Positions 35,110-44,425 are shown, counted from the first letter of the stretch. The stretch: DNA of 64,000 nt from CBDCFV01 sp963664625 (GCA_963664625.1 OY761541.1:1054001-1118000), one strand, 5' to 3'. The notes: a model not told the origin generated them from the sequence alone. Program-made: numbers and translations.

Positions 35110-35955
35110 ATGCAGCAACGCCCACTCAGCGGAAAAATTGCAATCGTCACCGGCGCGGCCAGCCCGATGGGACTGGGCCGGGCCATGACGGAAGCACTGG
35201 TCAGGGCCGGCGCCCGGGTCTCCATGATGGACATCAACCCCGAATGGCTGGAGCGCAGTTCCAACTACATGCGGGAAATAGGCGGCGACGACAGCGTAAT
35301 GACGCAGATAGTGAACGTGGCCGACTCCGCGGCGGCGCAGGAGTCGGTGCAACGGACCATCGACGAGATGGGCGGCCTTCATATCCTGGTCAACAACGCT
35401 GGGGTAGCGCCCCCCAACATGGTGGGGAAACGCGGAGTGAGCAACAACTTCTGGGACATTTCCAACGAGGAATGGGACCGGGTGGTATCAATCAACAGCA
35501 GCGGCCCGTTCTACATGACAAGGGCGGTAACGCCTCATTTCATAGCCCAAGGGTGGGGCCGCATCATCGGCGTGACCACCAGCATGAACACCATGTACCG
35601 GGCAGGCATGACCCCCTACGGCCCTTCCAAGGCCGCCCACGAGGCGCTTATCGCCATGGCATCCCGGGAGTTGGAGGGGACCGGCGTGACCGCCAACGTA
35701 CTGGTGCCCGGCGGCATGTCCAGCACCAACCTGATTCCCGACGACACCGATTACGACCGGACCAGCATGATCCAGCCTGAGATAATGCAGAGGCCGGTGG
35801 TCTGGCTGGCGTCGGACGAGTCGGACGGCGTAACCGGCCGGCGTATCATCGGCTACTACTGGGACGAGTCCCTGCCCATCGAAGAGCGGCTGGAAAAGGC
35901 CGGCGCCCCGGCGGCATGGCCGCAACTGGGGGCGCAGTCGGTAAGGCCGGACTGA
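35110..35955 (+). CDS. Short-chain dehydrogenase/reductase (SDR)
   Basis: NAD(P)-binding enzyme with the cofactor motif VTGAASPMGLGRA (a variant of TGxxxGxG), NNAG, Ser in VTTSMNTM, and the catalytic YGPSK. The 281-aa protein starts at ATG 35110 after GGAGGG; the upstream open frame only translates a REP palindrome. The substrate is unknown. Probably part of the same catabolic set as the MmgE/PrpD gene 157 nt upstream. Confidence 0.92.
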   Translation: MQQRPLSGKIAIVTGAASPMGLGRAMTEALVRAGARVSMMDINPEWLERSSNYMREIGGDDSVMTQIVNVADSAAAQESVQRTIDEMGGLHILVNNAGVAPPNMVGKRGVSNNFWDISNEEWDRVVSINSSGPFYMTRAVTPHFIAQGWGRIIGVTTSMNTMYRAGMTPYGPSKAAHEALIAMASRELEGTGVTANVLVPGGMSSTNLIPDDTDYDRTSMIQPEIMQRPVVWLASDESDGVTGRRIIGYYWDESLPIEERLEKAGAPAAWPQLGAQSVRPD

Positions 35956-36080
35956 AAACACTGACGTGCCTTTCCAAGAAGAACGTAGAATTCCTGTCGC
36001 TCAATCTCCATGGAACAACAGGCGAAATCTGCTGACACTTCCCCGTTGTACCTTCCAAGGGGCGTTGGTAAGATTCGGCC

Positions 36081-37514
36081 ATGGAACAGGGTAGGTTGAT
36101 GATTGAAATGTGCCGGGAGTTCGCGGAGCCGCTCGTATCGGTTAACAACGGGCCAAATGTTGCCCGGCAACGCATATACGATCGCTTTAAGGACCGTATT
36201 CGAGTAAACGACTCCCTTAATCGCAAGCTGGTCTCTTACCAAGGAAACAAGAACGTCCCCGGTCTCCGGTGGCTCAAGTACAAAGAAGGGTTTTCCTCAG
36301 GATTGGTAAGAGAATTCCTCGGCCATGTAGAGGCCGAAAGGTTGCTTGACCCGTTCTCCGGCGCTGGCACATCCGTCTTGACTGCTTGCGGCATGGGTCT
36401 ACAGGGCACCGGCATAGAGATCATGCCTGTGGGCAACCTGGCTGCCCGTGCTATCGCGGTTGCAGCAAACGGATTGGCGCCGGAGACATTGGCCGAGGCG
36501 TCATACGATCTGCTCGAGGCAGTATCCCCAAATAACGTCGACGACGCTTTTCGCTTCCCGCACGTGCCGATAACGGAACACGCCTTCTCTGAGTCTACCG
36601 AAAAAGATTTGGCCCGGGCGCGCGAGTTTATCAGCCAAGTCGATGACCCCGACCTATCGTCCATCCTGACCCTCGCCTGCGTTAGTGTGCTGGAAGAAGT
36701 CAGCTACACCCGCAAGGATGGACAGTTTCTGCGGTGGGACCCTCAATCGGGGCGTAACGTAAGCAAGAAGCTCCACAAAGAATCGGTCCCGTCCTTGAAA
36801 GATGCCTTGCATCGTCGCCTCGGCGAGATAGCCGCGGACATACCGGCCTTGAAACGCAGGTACGGGGGATCCCAGCCTTTGTTTATAGAGGGTTCGAGCC
36901 TCACAGAGTTAAGAAAGCTGCCGTCGTGCAGTTTCGACGCCGTTGTTACGTCTCCGCCATACGCCAACCGGTATGACTATACCCGCACCTACGCCCTGGA
37001 ACTTGCTTATCTCGGCTACGACGCCAACCAATTCAAAGAACTGCGGCAGGCCCTGCTGTCCGCCACCGTGGAAAACAGGTCGAAACGGAAGCTTCTGTCG
37101 GAGCAATACGAGGCGGAACCATTGCTCTTGCACGCACTGGATATGGCGGACAATCAAGCCGCCCTGCAAGAAGCGCTCGGGATCCTTAAAGCAAACGCGA
37201 AATCCCTCAGCAACGCCAACGTCATCAGCTTGGTGGAAAACTATTTCACCGAGATGGCCTTGGTCATTTGCGAGCTTGGCCGTTTGGTCGCGCCGGGCGG
37301 ACATGTATTCATGGTCAACGACAACGTCCGGTATCATGGAGAGGAAGTCCCGGTTGATCTGATTTTGTCCGACTTCGCCGAACAACAGGGATTCCGTTGC
37401 GAGGCAATCTGGACTCTCAACAGGGGCAAAGGCAACTCCAGCCAGCAGATGGGCCGATTCGGCAGGCAGGAGCTCCGCAAGTGTGTCTATCACTGGGTAA
37501 GGTGTGATGGTTGA
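36081..37514 (+). CDS. Type II DNA methyltransferase, probable N4-cytosine specificity
   Basis: 477 residues. S-AdoMet motif I DPFSGAGTSVL begins at 90; the catalytic motif IV TSPPYANRYDY is at 290-300. SPPY favours N4-cytosine (or occasionally N6-adenine) methylation. The variable region between the motifs is probably the target recognition domain. It overlaps the next gene by a few bases, so modification and restriction are translationally coupled. An XcyI-like partner would suggest CCCGGG-type sites, but this is inference. Confidence 0.88.
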   Translation: MEQGRLMIEMCREFAEPLVSVNNGPNVARQRIYDRFKDRIRVNDSLNRKLVSYQGNKNVPGLRWLKYKEGFSSGLVREFLGHVEAERLLDPFSGAGTSVLTACGMGLQGTGIEIMPVGNLAARAIAVAANGLAPETLAEASYDLLEAVSPNNVDDAFRFPHVPITEHAFSESTEKDLARAREFISQVDDPDLSSILTLACVSVLEEVSYTRKDGQFLRWDPQSGRNVSKKLHKESVPSLKDALHRRLGEIAADIPALKRRYGGSQPLFIEGSSLTELRKLPSCSFDAVVTSPPYANRYDYTRTYALELAYLGYDANQFKELRQALLSATVENRSKRKLLSEQYEAEPLLLHALDMADNQAALQEALGILKANAKSLSNANVISLVENYFTEMALVICELGRLVAPGGHVFMVNDNVRYHGEEVPVDLILSDFAEQQGFRCEAIWTLNRGKGNSSQQMGRFGRQELRKCVYHWVRCDG

Positions 37515-38457
37515 GCCGGAAACCCGCCTCGAGGAAGCGCGGCACCGCGCCCTCATCATCTCGGAGCGAATCAGCCGCCGCTTGGATATTAAGGCTCGCC
37601 ATTTGATCGAGGCATTTGAAGGGGACCTTGACTTTGAAAATCAGTTGGAAGAGCTAGCCATAGCGCCAGAGGCTTGGGAGTACATAAACAACGCTGGAAT
37701 TGACCCTAGACTGGTTTTCGCCCACCAAGATATGCTTCGGGCGCATCCCGAAACGTCCCTACACTATCGCGGAATAGCGACCCTTTCTCTCAAGCGGGTG
37801 CAAGCTATGGCCGCTCAAGTCAAGAGTTGGGAAGATGGGAAGTACCGGCAAGCTCCTAGACCGGAAAGATGTCAGCGCGTAGCACGTGTGTACAATGCCG
37901 TTACTTCAGTTATCATCACGGGAACCGACGGATGGACGCTCGAAAATGGTTATCGTAACGTCCTGGCCACTATCGGTATTACGGAAGACGGAGCGTTGCG
38001 CAACATAGTTGGACAGGAAGGCGAAGACGCGGTCAAAGAGCGTTTAACCGATTGGCTTGCCGCGAACGGGGAAATAGAGGCACAAGTTGATGGTGCGATA
38101 ACAATATTGGGAACGGAAGGAACTCTGCGGATGGTTTACAGCTCGGAGCCGGACATCAGCTTCCAACGCCGTATTCCGTCCGGAGAATGGCAAATCGAGT
38201 CAACGATAGAAATAAAGAGCGGCACCGACCCTGCGGGCGCGCTGGAACGATTGGGAGCCATTCAAAAGAGCTTTTCCGAGACTCCGATCAGGTCAAGGAA
38301 TTTTGCGGTCCTGGGGGTTGTAACTCCCGAAATGCGGAGACGCCTGGACGAAATGAACGTGGCCCGAGATTTTTCACTTTACCGTATACTGCACGACGCC
38401 GGCTCTTGGGAAGACTTCGTGCAAGAGATATTCCACCATACCCTTCGCATTATCTGA
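37507..38457 (+). CDS. Type II restriction endonuclease (XcyI-like)
   Basis: 316 residues from ATG 37507 (a GTG at 37504 is also possible). A PD-(D/E)XK site is visible: PD in SSEPDISF near residue 216, then EIKSG with E235 and K237, followed by a helix GALERLGAIQKSF. The overall pattern resembles the XcyI/Cfr9I family, which I recall from the conserved EIKSGTDPAGALERLG region. It overlaps the methylase gene, the standard layout of a type II system. Confidence 0.75.
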   Translation: MVEPETRLEEARHRALIISERISRRLDIKARHLIEAFEGDLDFENQLEELAIAPEAWEYINNAGIDPRLVFAHQDMLRAHPETSLHYRGIATLSLKRVQAMAAQVKSWEDGKYRQAPRPERCQRVARVYNAVTSVIITGTDGWTLENGYRNVLATIGITEDGALRNIVGQEGEDAVKERLTDWLAANGEIEAQVDGAITILGTEGTLRMVYSSEPDISFQRRIPSGEWQIESTIEIKSGTDPAGALERLGAIQKSFSETPIRSRNFAVLGVVTPEMRRRLDEMNVARDFSLYRILHDAGSWEDFVQEIFHHTLRII

Positions 38458-38604
38458 CGGGAACTTGTGTCCTTAGCGTGGAACCCCCTTTAGCCTGGTG
38501 GGTATGATCAAAGTTAAATTGCCCGCTTGTAACCCGCCCATGCCTGTTATACCATTGGGGCGATCCGGCGCGGTCACCAGTCTGTCGCGCCGACAGGACC
38601 GGAT

Positions 38605-39084
38605 ATGGACCAATCTATCCAATTTCGAGTTAACGGAGTAGACCACCAACTGCAAGTGCCGGCCAGGCGGTTGCTGGTCGACTGTTTGCGGTACGACCTG
38701 GGACTTACGGGCACCAAGGAAGGGTGCAGTGTAGGGGTTTGCGGGGCCTGCACGGTATTGATAGACGGCCGGATGATCGCTTCCTGCATCACCCTGGCGG
38801 TGGCTGCGGACGGCGCGGACATCACCACCATCGAGGGACTGGCCGAGGAAGGGCAACTGCATCCCGTACAGCAGGCGTTTATTGACCACGGCGGCTTCCA
38901 GTGCGGCATCTGCACCCCCGGACAGGTGCTGGCAGCCAAGTCACTGCTGGACATCAACCCCGATCCGACCGAGAACGATATCCGCGAGTGGATGATGGGG
39001 AACCTGTGCCGTTGCACCGGCTACTACGGGATACTGGAGTCGGTGAAGAACGCCGCGCGGGCCGTGCAGGAGACCGCCCAATGA
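38605..39084 (+). CDS. coxS: Molybdenum hydroxylase iron-sulfur subunit (CoxS-like)
   Basis: 159 residues with both [2Fe-2S] clusters: plant-type cysteines C41, C46, C49, C61 and the C-terminal set C100, C103, C135, C137 (GICTPG, LCRCTGY). Passes electrons from the molybdopterin subunit to the FAD subunit in CO dehydrogenase/xanthine dehydrogenase-like enzymes. ATGA overlap with coxM. The large catalytic subunit gene is not present on either side. Confidence 0.93.
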   Translation: MDQSIQFRVNGVDHQLQVPARRLLVDCLRYDLGLTGTKEGCSVGVCGACTVLIDGRMIASCITLAVAADGADITTIEGLAEEGQLHPVQQAFIDHGGFQCGICTPGQVLAAKSLLDINPDPTENDIREWMMGNLCRCTGYYGILESVKNAARAVQETAQ

Positions 39085-39962
39085 TCGACTTCGAGTTTCA
39101 CAGCCCCAATACCCTGGACGAGGCCCTGGAGTTGCTGGACAGACACGGCGACGACGCGCGGGTGATGGCGGGCGGCACGGCGTTGGTCATGATGATGAAG
39201 CAACGGCTGGCCCAACCCGGCCATGTCATCGGGTTGCGAAAAGTCTCCGGCCTGGACGCAATCAGCCAGGTATCCAACGGCGATGCAGGGGGCGTCAGGA
39301 TTGGCGCACTGTGCACCCAGCGGCAGGTGGAGACCGACCCCACCGTTGCGGAAGTTGCGCCGCTGGTTTCCTACGCCTTCAGCCGCGTGGCGACGCCCCG
39401 CATACGCAACATGGGGACCATTGGCGGCGGGTTGGTGCACGGGGACCCCAACCAGGACCCGCCGCCCGCTCTGATCGCCTTGGGTGCCTCCGCCGTTCTT
39501 TCGTCCACGGGCGGCCAGCGGGTGGCGCCGGTGGAAGACCTGTTCCTGGACTACTTCGAGACGGACGTGCAGCCGGGGGAGATACTTACCAGCGTCCTGG
39601 TCCCGCCGGCTCCGGTTGGGTCGGGAGCAGTTTACCTGAAGTTTCTCCCGCGCACGGCGGATGACTATGCCACCGTCTCAGTCGCTGCGATAGTCACGCC
39701 CGGCGAGGGCAACACCTGCAACGACTTGAAGCTTGTATTGGGGGCGTCCGGTGTTACGCCTATCAGGGCCAAGGCGGCCGAGGACTTGTTGCGCGGGCAG
39801 CCCCTGAGCGACGAAAATATCCGGGCCTGCGCCGCCGCGGTCAAGGACGAGGTAGACCCCTTGGACGATTTCCGTGGTTCGGCCGATTACAAGCGCGACA
39901 TGGCCGAGGTGTTCGCCCGGCGGGCTATCGAACAAGCCTTGTCTGCGGCCCGCGGAGGTTAA
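39081..39962 (+). CDS. coxM: Molybdenum hydroxylase FAD-binding subunit (CoxM-like)
   Basis: 293 residues: FEFHSPNTLDEAL, the flavin motif MAGGTALV near residue 33, TPRIRNMGTIGGGLVHGDPNQD, and a C-terminal CoxM domain ending near FARRAIEQAL. It shares four bases with coxS (ATG inside ATGA). Forms a heterotrimer with the 2Fe-2S subunit and a molybdopterin subunit in known enzymes. Confidence 0.93.
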   Translation: MIDFEFHSPNTLDEALELLDRHGDDARVMAGGTALVMMMKQRLAQPGHVIGLRKVSGLDAISQVSNGDAGGVRIGALCTQRQVETDPTVAEVAPLVSYAFSRVATPRIRNMGTIGGGLVHGDPNQDPPPALIALGASAVLSSTGGQRVAPVEDLFLDYFETDVQPGEILTSVLVPPAPVGSGAVYLKFLPRTADDYATVSVAAIVTPGEGNTCNDLKLVLGASGVTPIRAKAAEDLLRGQPLSDENIRACAAAVKDEVDPLDDFRGSADYKRDMAEVFARRAIEQALSAARGG

Positions 39963-39966
39963 CCCT

Positions 39967-40416
39967 GTGAAGCTGGAAAACCGGTGTCTTGTACCCGCGC
40001 CGCCTGACGTTGCTTGGGATAGGCTGATGGACATTCCCAGCGCCGCCTCGTGCATTCCGGGGGTCAAAGAGGTCGCATCCGACGGAGAAAACCGGTTCTG
40101 GGCCGCCATGCAGGTGCGGGTGGGGCCGATGCGCTTTGATTTCTCCGGCTCCATCGTGGTCGTCGACCAAGACCCGGCGAAGAAAGAAGCCCGTTTCAGG
40201 GTAGAGGCCGCCGACCCCAAGGTAGGCGGCTCCCTTCGGGCCGACCTGGAGATGCGGTTAGTGTCCCAGGAGGATGGACAGACCGAGGTCGTCATCGAGA
40301 CCGACACCGTGTTCATGGGCAAGATAGGCGAGTTGGGACAACCGATTATCCGGCGCAAGGCAGGTTCCACCATTGAGGAGTTCGCCCGCAACTTCGCCAA
40401 GTCGGTCGGCCCATAG
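39967..40416 (+). CDS. coxG: CoxG-like SRPBCC protein
   Basis: 149 residues of the CO dehydrogenase subunit G family: FxxPxxxVW..L.D pattern at the start (VPAPPDVAWDRLMDIPSAASCIPGV), a beta-rich SRPBCC core and a C-terminal helix. GTG 39967 follows GGAGGT. In cox operons it helps anchor or mature the enzyme. It closes the coxS-coxM-coxG set, after which no gene follows until 40905. Confidence 0.88.
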   Translation: MKLENRCLVPAPPDVAWDRLMDIPSAASCIPGVKEVASDGENRFWAAMQVRVGPMRFDFSGSIVVVDQDPAKKEARFRVEAADPKVGGSLRADLEMRLVSQEDGQTEVVIETDTVFMGKIGELGQPIIRRKAGSTIEEFARNFAKSVGP

Positions 40417-40512
40417 TACCTACGTGCCATACGCCCCTTATGTTAACAACCTTGCCCGGCCCAATCTTTCTCCACCGACCTTACCTTTAACCAAGGTCTG
40501 TGCAAAGTAGTT

Positions 40513-40599
40513 GTCTGAATCAGGATTATCAAGATTATAGGATTCTCAGGATTGGAAATATCCTGAAAATCACCGAATCCAGTAAATCCTGATTCAGAC
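40513..40599. repeat. Phased-GATT hairpin element (87 bp)
   Basis: Ends GTCTGAATCAGGATT / AATCCTGATTCAGAC. GATT (or one-base variants) at offsets 12, 21, 29 and 38 from each end, with 4-5 variable bases between. Identical in length to the copies at 27805 and 32187. It lies in the 488-nt gap after coxG. Confidence 0.9.
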
Positions 40600-40904
40600 A
40601 TTTGCAGCCGGTAAAGATTTCGCACATGACCTGACCTCTAACGCCCGTACTTGACGCTACTCTCACATGAACTACTTATCTTCTGCTCATCGTTTTTGAG
40701 CTTTGAGTCGGAACGACTACTTTCTCCCATAACGCCGCCGTTACCGTCCCGTGCTGGGCAGTCAAACCGCCCGAACTACGGGCTGAGAACCGCTTGAAGT
40801 AACCGCTCCATAGTGAAAAGATACCAACGTCAAATACACTGGCGGCAAGTCCAACCGAGCCATTGATTTTCCAACCATCTCCAAGAAATAAGGAATACGC
40901 CCTG
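40600..40904. other. Gap without recognisable gene
   Basis: About 300 nt between the hairpin element and the glycosyltransferase start. A minus-strand open frame over 40676-40850 gives about 60 residues without known motifs and is probably chance. No clear promoter was identified. Confidence 0.4.
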
Positions 40905-42215
40905 ATGTTTGTCACGGTCCCGCAGCAATCGGTTAACATCGACCAGTATCTTCCCTTGCTCTCTACTGAATTGGCCGACGCATTGTCCGCCGTCGCCGAC
41001 CGGCTCGGGGGCCGCCGCATACTACACCTGAACAGTACGGCGGAAGGCGGCGGCGTGGCCGAAATCCTGCGTTCCATGACTCCATTGATGAGGTCATTGG
41101 GCCTGTCTACCGATTGGGTAGTCATCAACCCTCCGCCAAGTTTTTTTCAAGTCACCAAGAAGGTCCACAACCTGTTGCAGGGGGCTGAAGGGGAACTGTC
41201 CTCCGAGGAGAAGGAGACCTATCTGGGCGACGTCCAGCGAGTGGCGGAGCAAATGCGGCTGGACGGTCTGGATGCCGACATCTGGTTCCTGCACGATCCC
41301 CAGTTGCTGCCCTTGGCCCGGTTCCTGCGGAAGGGCCGGGATGGCGCGTGGTTCTGGGTAGTCCACATTGACCTTACTACTCCCAACCAGAGCGTCCTGG
41401 ACTTTCTGCTGCCCCTGACGACGCAGTACGACGGGCTGGCGTTCTCGCTCGAGTCGTATATCCCACCGGAGATGAACGGGGCGCCGCCCATCTATGTCAC
41501 GCCCCCGGCCATCGACCCGCTGAGCGTAAAGAACGTCCCCCTGGACGCGGCGGAAGCGTCACGGATCGTGGCCGCTATGGGAATAGACCCGACCCGTCCA
41601 TTGATTACTCAAGTGTCGCGGTTCGACTACTGGAAGGACCCTTGGGGGGTGATCGACGCCTACAGGTTGGCGCGGCAGGGCATTCCCGGTCTCCAGTTGG
41701 CTTTGCTTGGGCTGAGCCAGGCCAGTGACGACCCCGAAGCCTTGGAGGTGTTGAACAGCGTCACCGAATACGCCGAGGGAGACCCCGACATTCACCTGTA
41801 CTACTCCTGTGAGGGGCTGCCCGCGAGTATCGACAGCATTGTCAACGCCTTCCAGACGGCATCCCAAGTGGTACTGCAAAAGTCCACGCGCGAGGGGTTC
41901 GGGCTGACCGTCACCGAGGCCATGTGGAAAGGGAAGCCGGTTATCGGCGGCAACGTGGGCGGCATAAGGACACAAATCAAAGACGGAGTATCAGGGTATT
42001 TGGTGGACACGCCGGAACAATGCGCCTCCCGTATCAGCGAGCTCATGCGGGAACCCCAATTGATGTCGAGGATTGGCCGCGCGGCCCGGGATAGCGTGCG
42101 CCATCGGTTCCTGCTGCCCCGGTTGGCTTTGGACTACCTGCAAATCGCCGACGGAACCCTGGGCAGGGGACCTTCCGCCAACGGCCGCGGCGTGCATGGG
42201 TTGTTGTCTACGTAG
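40905..42215 (+). CDS. GT4 glycosyltransferase, trehalose synthase (TreT)-like
   Basis: 436 residues. Seen: LHLNSTAEGGGVAEILRSMTPLMRSLG near residue 40, WFWVVHIDLT, the glycosyltransferase core VSRFDYWKDPWGVI and LQKSTREGFGLTVTEAMWKGKPVIGG, and GIRTQIKDGVSGYLV. The N-terminal GGGVAE and H.D segments are those of trehalose synthases that join glucose to NDP-glucose. ATG 40905 follows AAGGAAT; an upstream start at 40863 has no such site. Possible role: osmolyte synthesis. The exact donor and acceptor are inferred. Confidence 0.85.
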   Translation: MFVTVPQQSVNIDQYLPLLSTELADALSAVADRLGGRRILHLNSTAEGGGVAEILRSMTPLMRSLGLSTDWVVINPPPSFFQVTKKVHNLLQGAEGELSSEEKETYLGDVQRVAEQMRLDGLDADIWFLHDPQLLPLARFLRKGRDGAWFWVVHIDLTTPNQSVLDFLLPLTTQYDGLAFSLESYIPPEMNGAPPIYVTPPAIDPLSVKNVPLDAAEASRIVAAMGIDPTRPLITQVSRFDYWKDPWGVIDAYRLARQGIPGLQLALLGLSQASDDPEALEVLNSVTEYAEGDPDIHLYYSCEGLPASIDSIVNAFQTASQVVLQKSTREGFGLTVTEAMWKGKPVIGGNVGGIRTQIKDGVSGYLVDTPEQCASRISELMREPQLMSRIGRAARDSVRHRFLLPRLALDYLQIADGTLGRGPSANGRGVHGLLST

Positions 42216-42240
42216 TGGGCGTGCCCGGACGGGTGAAGCC

Positions 42241-42263
42241 AGGGCAACCACAAGGGTTGCCCC
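42241..42263. repeat. Hairpin repeat GGGCAACC...GGTTGCCC
   Basis: An 8-bp perfect stem with a short loop 26 nt after the glycosyltransferase stop. The sequence is a common bacterial intergenic palindrome and could act as terminator, though no T run follows. Confidence 0.6.
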
Positions 42264-42386
42264 TACCAGTCTTGCGGTCTAAACACCTGAAACGGAATGT
42301 CACCGTCAAGACAAGGCATGTTGCCGCCGCAGCGTATGTGCGCTAGAGTTTTATAGACCAGAATTGTTATGTAAAAGGAAACGCCC

Positions 42387-43487
42387 ATGCCTCTTACGAC
42401 AGTAGTCATCATGATAGACGGGTTGGACCCGGAGTACTTCGACTGGTGTCCGATGCCCAACATCCGGCGTTTGGCCCGGGAGGGGTTCATGGTTGAGGGC
42501 AGGGGAATGATGCCCTCGGTGACCAACGTCAACAACGTATCGCTGGTTACGGCCGGGTATCCCGACAGCCACGGGATCACCACCAATTATTGGCTGGACA
42601 GGGAGAACGGCCGGGAACATTACATGGAGTCTGGAGACTTCATTACTGCGGAGACGATGTTTCAGCGGGCAACCCGCCAAGGCGCCCGCTCCCTTCTGGT
42701 CACCGCCAAGGACAAGCTGAGGCGGTTGCTGGGCGAGGGCGTAACCCTGAGCGTTTCATCGGAACAGCCGCCGGGGTGGGTCGTCGACGCGGTCGGAGAG
42801 GCGCCCCACATCTATTCCCTGGAAGTCAACGAGTGGGTAATCAACGCCGGCAATTACATTTTGAGCCGGGAGCATTACGACCTGGTGTACCTGACCACCA
42901 CCGACTACGCCATGCACACCTACGCTCCACAGGAGCCCGAGTCCGCCAAGCACCTGGACCTGCTGGACGGGGCCATAGGGCGGTTGGTGGACAGCCTGCC
43001 GGACGTGCAGGTATTGCTCACCGCTGATCACGGCATGTCGTCCAAGAGCCGGATGATACACCTGCCCCAGGTCCTCGCCGGTCACGGGGTGCAGGCGCAG
43101 GCGGTCCCCATAATCAAGGACATGTACACCGTCCACCACTCCAACCTGGGGGGGTGCATTTACCTGTACTTGGCCGAAGCGGACTGCCAAGCGGCGTTGG
43201 CGGCCCTGCGGGAGACCGACGGGGTGGACGAAGCACTACCACGGGCGGAAGCCGCGGAAAAATTCCACCTGAAGTACGATCGGATAGGCGACATAGTGGT
43301 CCTGGGCGCTCCGGACGTGGTGTTCGGCGACCCGCAGGAAGTGAGCCTGCCCCCAACGTTGCGGTCCCACGGCTCCCTGTACGAAGACTTGGTGCCGATC
43401 ATTGGCTACGGCGGCAACTTTGAGGGATTCGAGTTCACCGAGAACAAGGATGTAGGACGCTACGTCTTTGAAAGGGTCCTGGCCTGA
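42387..43487 (+). CDS. phnA: Alkaline phosphatase superfamily hydrolase, phosphonoacetate-hydrolase-like
   Basis: 366 residues. Metal and nucleophile positions fit the nucleotide pyrophosphatase/PhnA group: Asp11 in MIDGLDPEY, Thr46 nucleophile in MPSVTNVNN, GYPDSHGITTNYW, TTTDYAMHTYAP and TADHGM. SVTNxNN plus HGIxxNYW is characteristic of phosphonoacetate hydrolase, which cleaves the C-P bond to acetate and phosphate. No other phosphonate genes are nearby, so the substrate is inference. It ends 8 nt before thrB. Confidence 0.82.
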   Translation: MPLTTVVIMIDGLDPEYFDWCPMPNIRRLAREGFMVEGRGMMPSVTNVNNVSLVTAGYPDSHGITTNYWLDRENGREHYMESGDFITAETMFQRATRQGARSLLVTAKDKLRRLLGEGVTLSVSSEQPPGWVVDAVGEAPHIYSLEVNEWVINAGNYILSREHYDLVYLTTTDYAMHTYAPQEPESAKHLDLLDGAIGRLVDSLPDVQVLLTADHGMSSKSRMIHLPQVLAGHGVQAQAVPIIKDMYTVHHSNLGGCIYLYLAEADCQAALAALRETDGVDEALPRAEAAEKFHLKYDRIGDIVVLGAPDVVFGDPQEVSLPPTLRSHGSLYEDLVPIIGYGGNFEGFEFTENKDVGRYVFERVLA

Positions 43488-43495
43488 GAGCGGCG

Positions 43496-44407
43496 ATGGA
43501 AACGATTCGCGTAGCCGCGCCGGCGACAACGGCCAACATGGGGCCGGGCTTCGATTGCCTTGGCATGGCATTGGACGTCTGGAACCGGGTGGAAGTGGTC
43601 ACTGGCGCCCCGGCCGCAGACCATCCCTTGGTGGACGTTGCAGGTGAGGGGGCCGGGGAACTGGAGACTGGCCCCGACAACCTGGTGTACCGGTCCATGA
43701 CCTTCCTCTTCCACGAGGCTGACCGGGAGATGCCGGAGGTCAGCATACGCTGCCGGAACGACATCCCCTTGGCCCGGGGCCTCGGCAGCAGCGCCGCCGC
43801 CATTGCCGCCGGGTTGGCTGCGGCCAACAGGCTATGCTCGCAAGCCTTTTCGCCCAACGAGTTGCTGGAGATGGCGGCGACACTGGAGGGACACCCGGAC
43901 AACGTGGCCGCCGCCGTTCTGGGCGGGCTTCAACTGGTGGTGAGCGATCAGCAGCAGCTATACACCGTTTCAGTGAACCTACCGCCGGAAGTACACGCTG
44001 TATTGTTCATCCCGGACACGCGGATTGCGACAGCCGACGCACGGGCCGTGCTGCCCACGAAACTGAGCATAGCCGACGCGGTGTTCAACATGGGTCGCAC
44101 GGCCCTGCTGGTCGCGGGGATGGCTACCAACCATCCGGAGTACCTTGGCGTCGCCACCCAGGACCGGTTGCACCAGCCTTACCGGCAGGCCCTGTTCCCG
44201 GCCATGAAGCTGTTGTTCCAAGCCGCTACCGACGCCGGGGCCTTGGGGGTGTTCCTTTCGGGCAGCGGCTCTACCGTGCTGGCGCTGACCAAGGGCAGGG
44301 AAATGACGGTGGCCTACGAGATGGCCGAGGCCGCCAAGCAGGCAAACGTGAGCGGAAAGATACGCATTACCCAGCCGACTATCAGAGGGGCCCACGTGGA
44401 GGCGTAG
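43496..44407 (+). CDS. thrB: Homoserine kinase
   Basis: GHMP kinase making O-phosphohomoserine for threonine. Seen: VAAPATTANMGPGFDCLGMAL at the start, the ATP loop PLARGLGSSAAAIAAG near residue 90, EGHPDNVAAA, and GVFLSGSGST near 260. Length 303 aa is standard. The next gene but for a repeat is aspartate kinase, the first step of the same pathway. Confidence 0.95.
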   Translation: METIRVAAPATTANMGPGFDCLGMALDVWNRVEVVTGAPAADHPLVDVAGEGAGELETGPDNLVYRSMTFLFHEADREMPEVSIRCRNDIPLARGLGSSAAAIAAGLAAANRLCSQAFSPNELLEMAATLEGHPDNVAAAVLGGLQLVVSDQQQLYTVSVNLPPEVHAVLFIPDTRIATADARAVLPTKLSIADAVFNMGRTALLVAGMATNHPEYLGVATQDRLHQPYRQALFPAMKLLFQAATDAGALGVFLSGSGSTVLALTKGREMTVAYEMAEAAKQANVSGKIRITQPTIRGAHVEA

Positions 44408-44425
44408 TCGCAAGGATGAGTCCGG

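Noticed and set aside
24773..40599. CRISPR array interpretation of the repeated GATT units
   Set aside because: Units are 8-9 nt, arranged symmetrically in 87-bp palindromes scattered over 16 kb, with no cas genes.
40676..41128. 150-codon minus-strand ORF overlapping the glycosyltransferase start
   Set aside because: Half of it is a shadow of the glycosyltransferase gene and the rest has no recognised motif.
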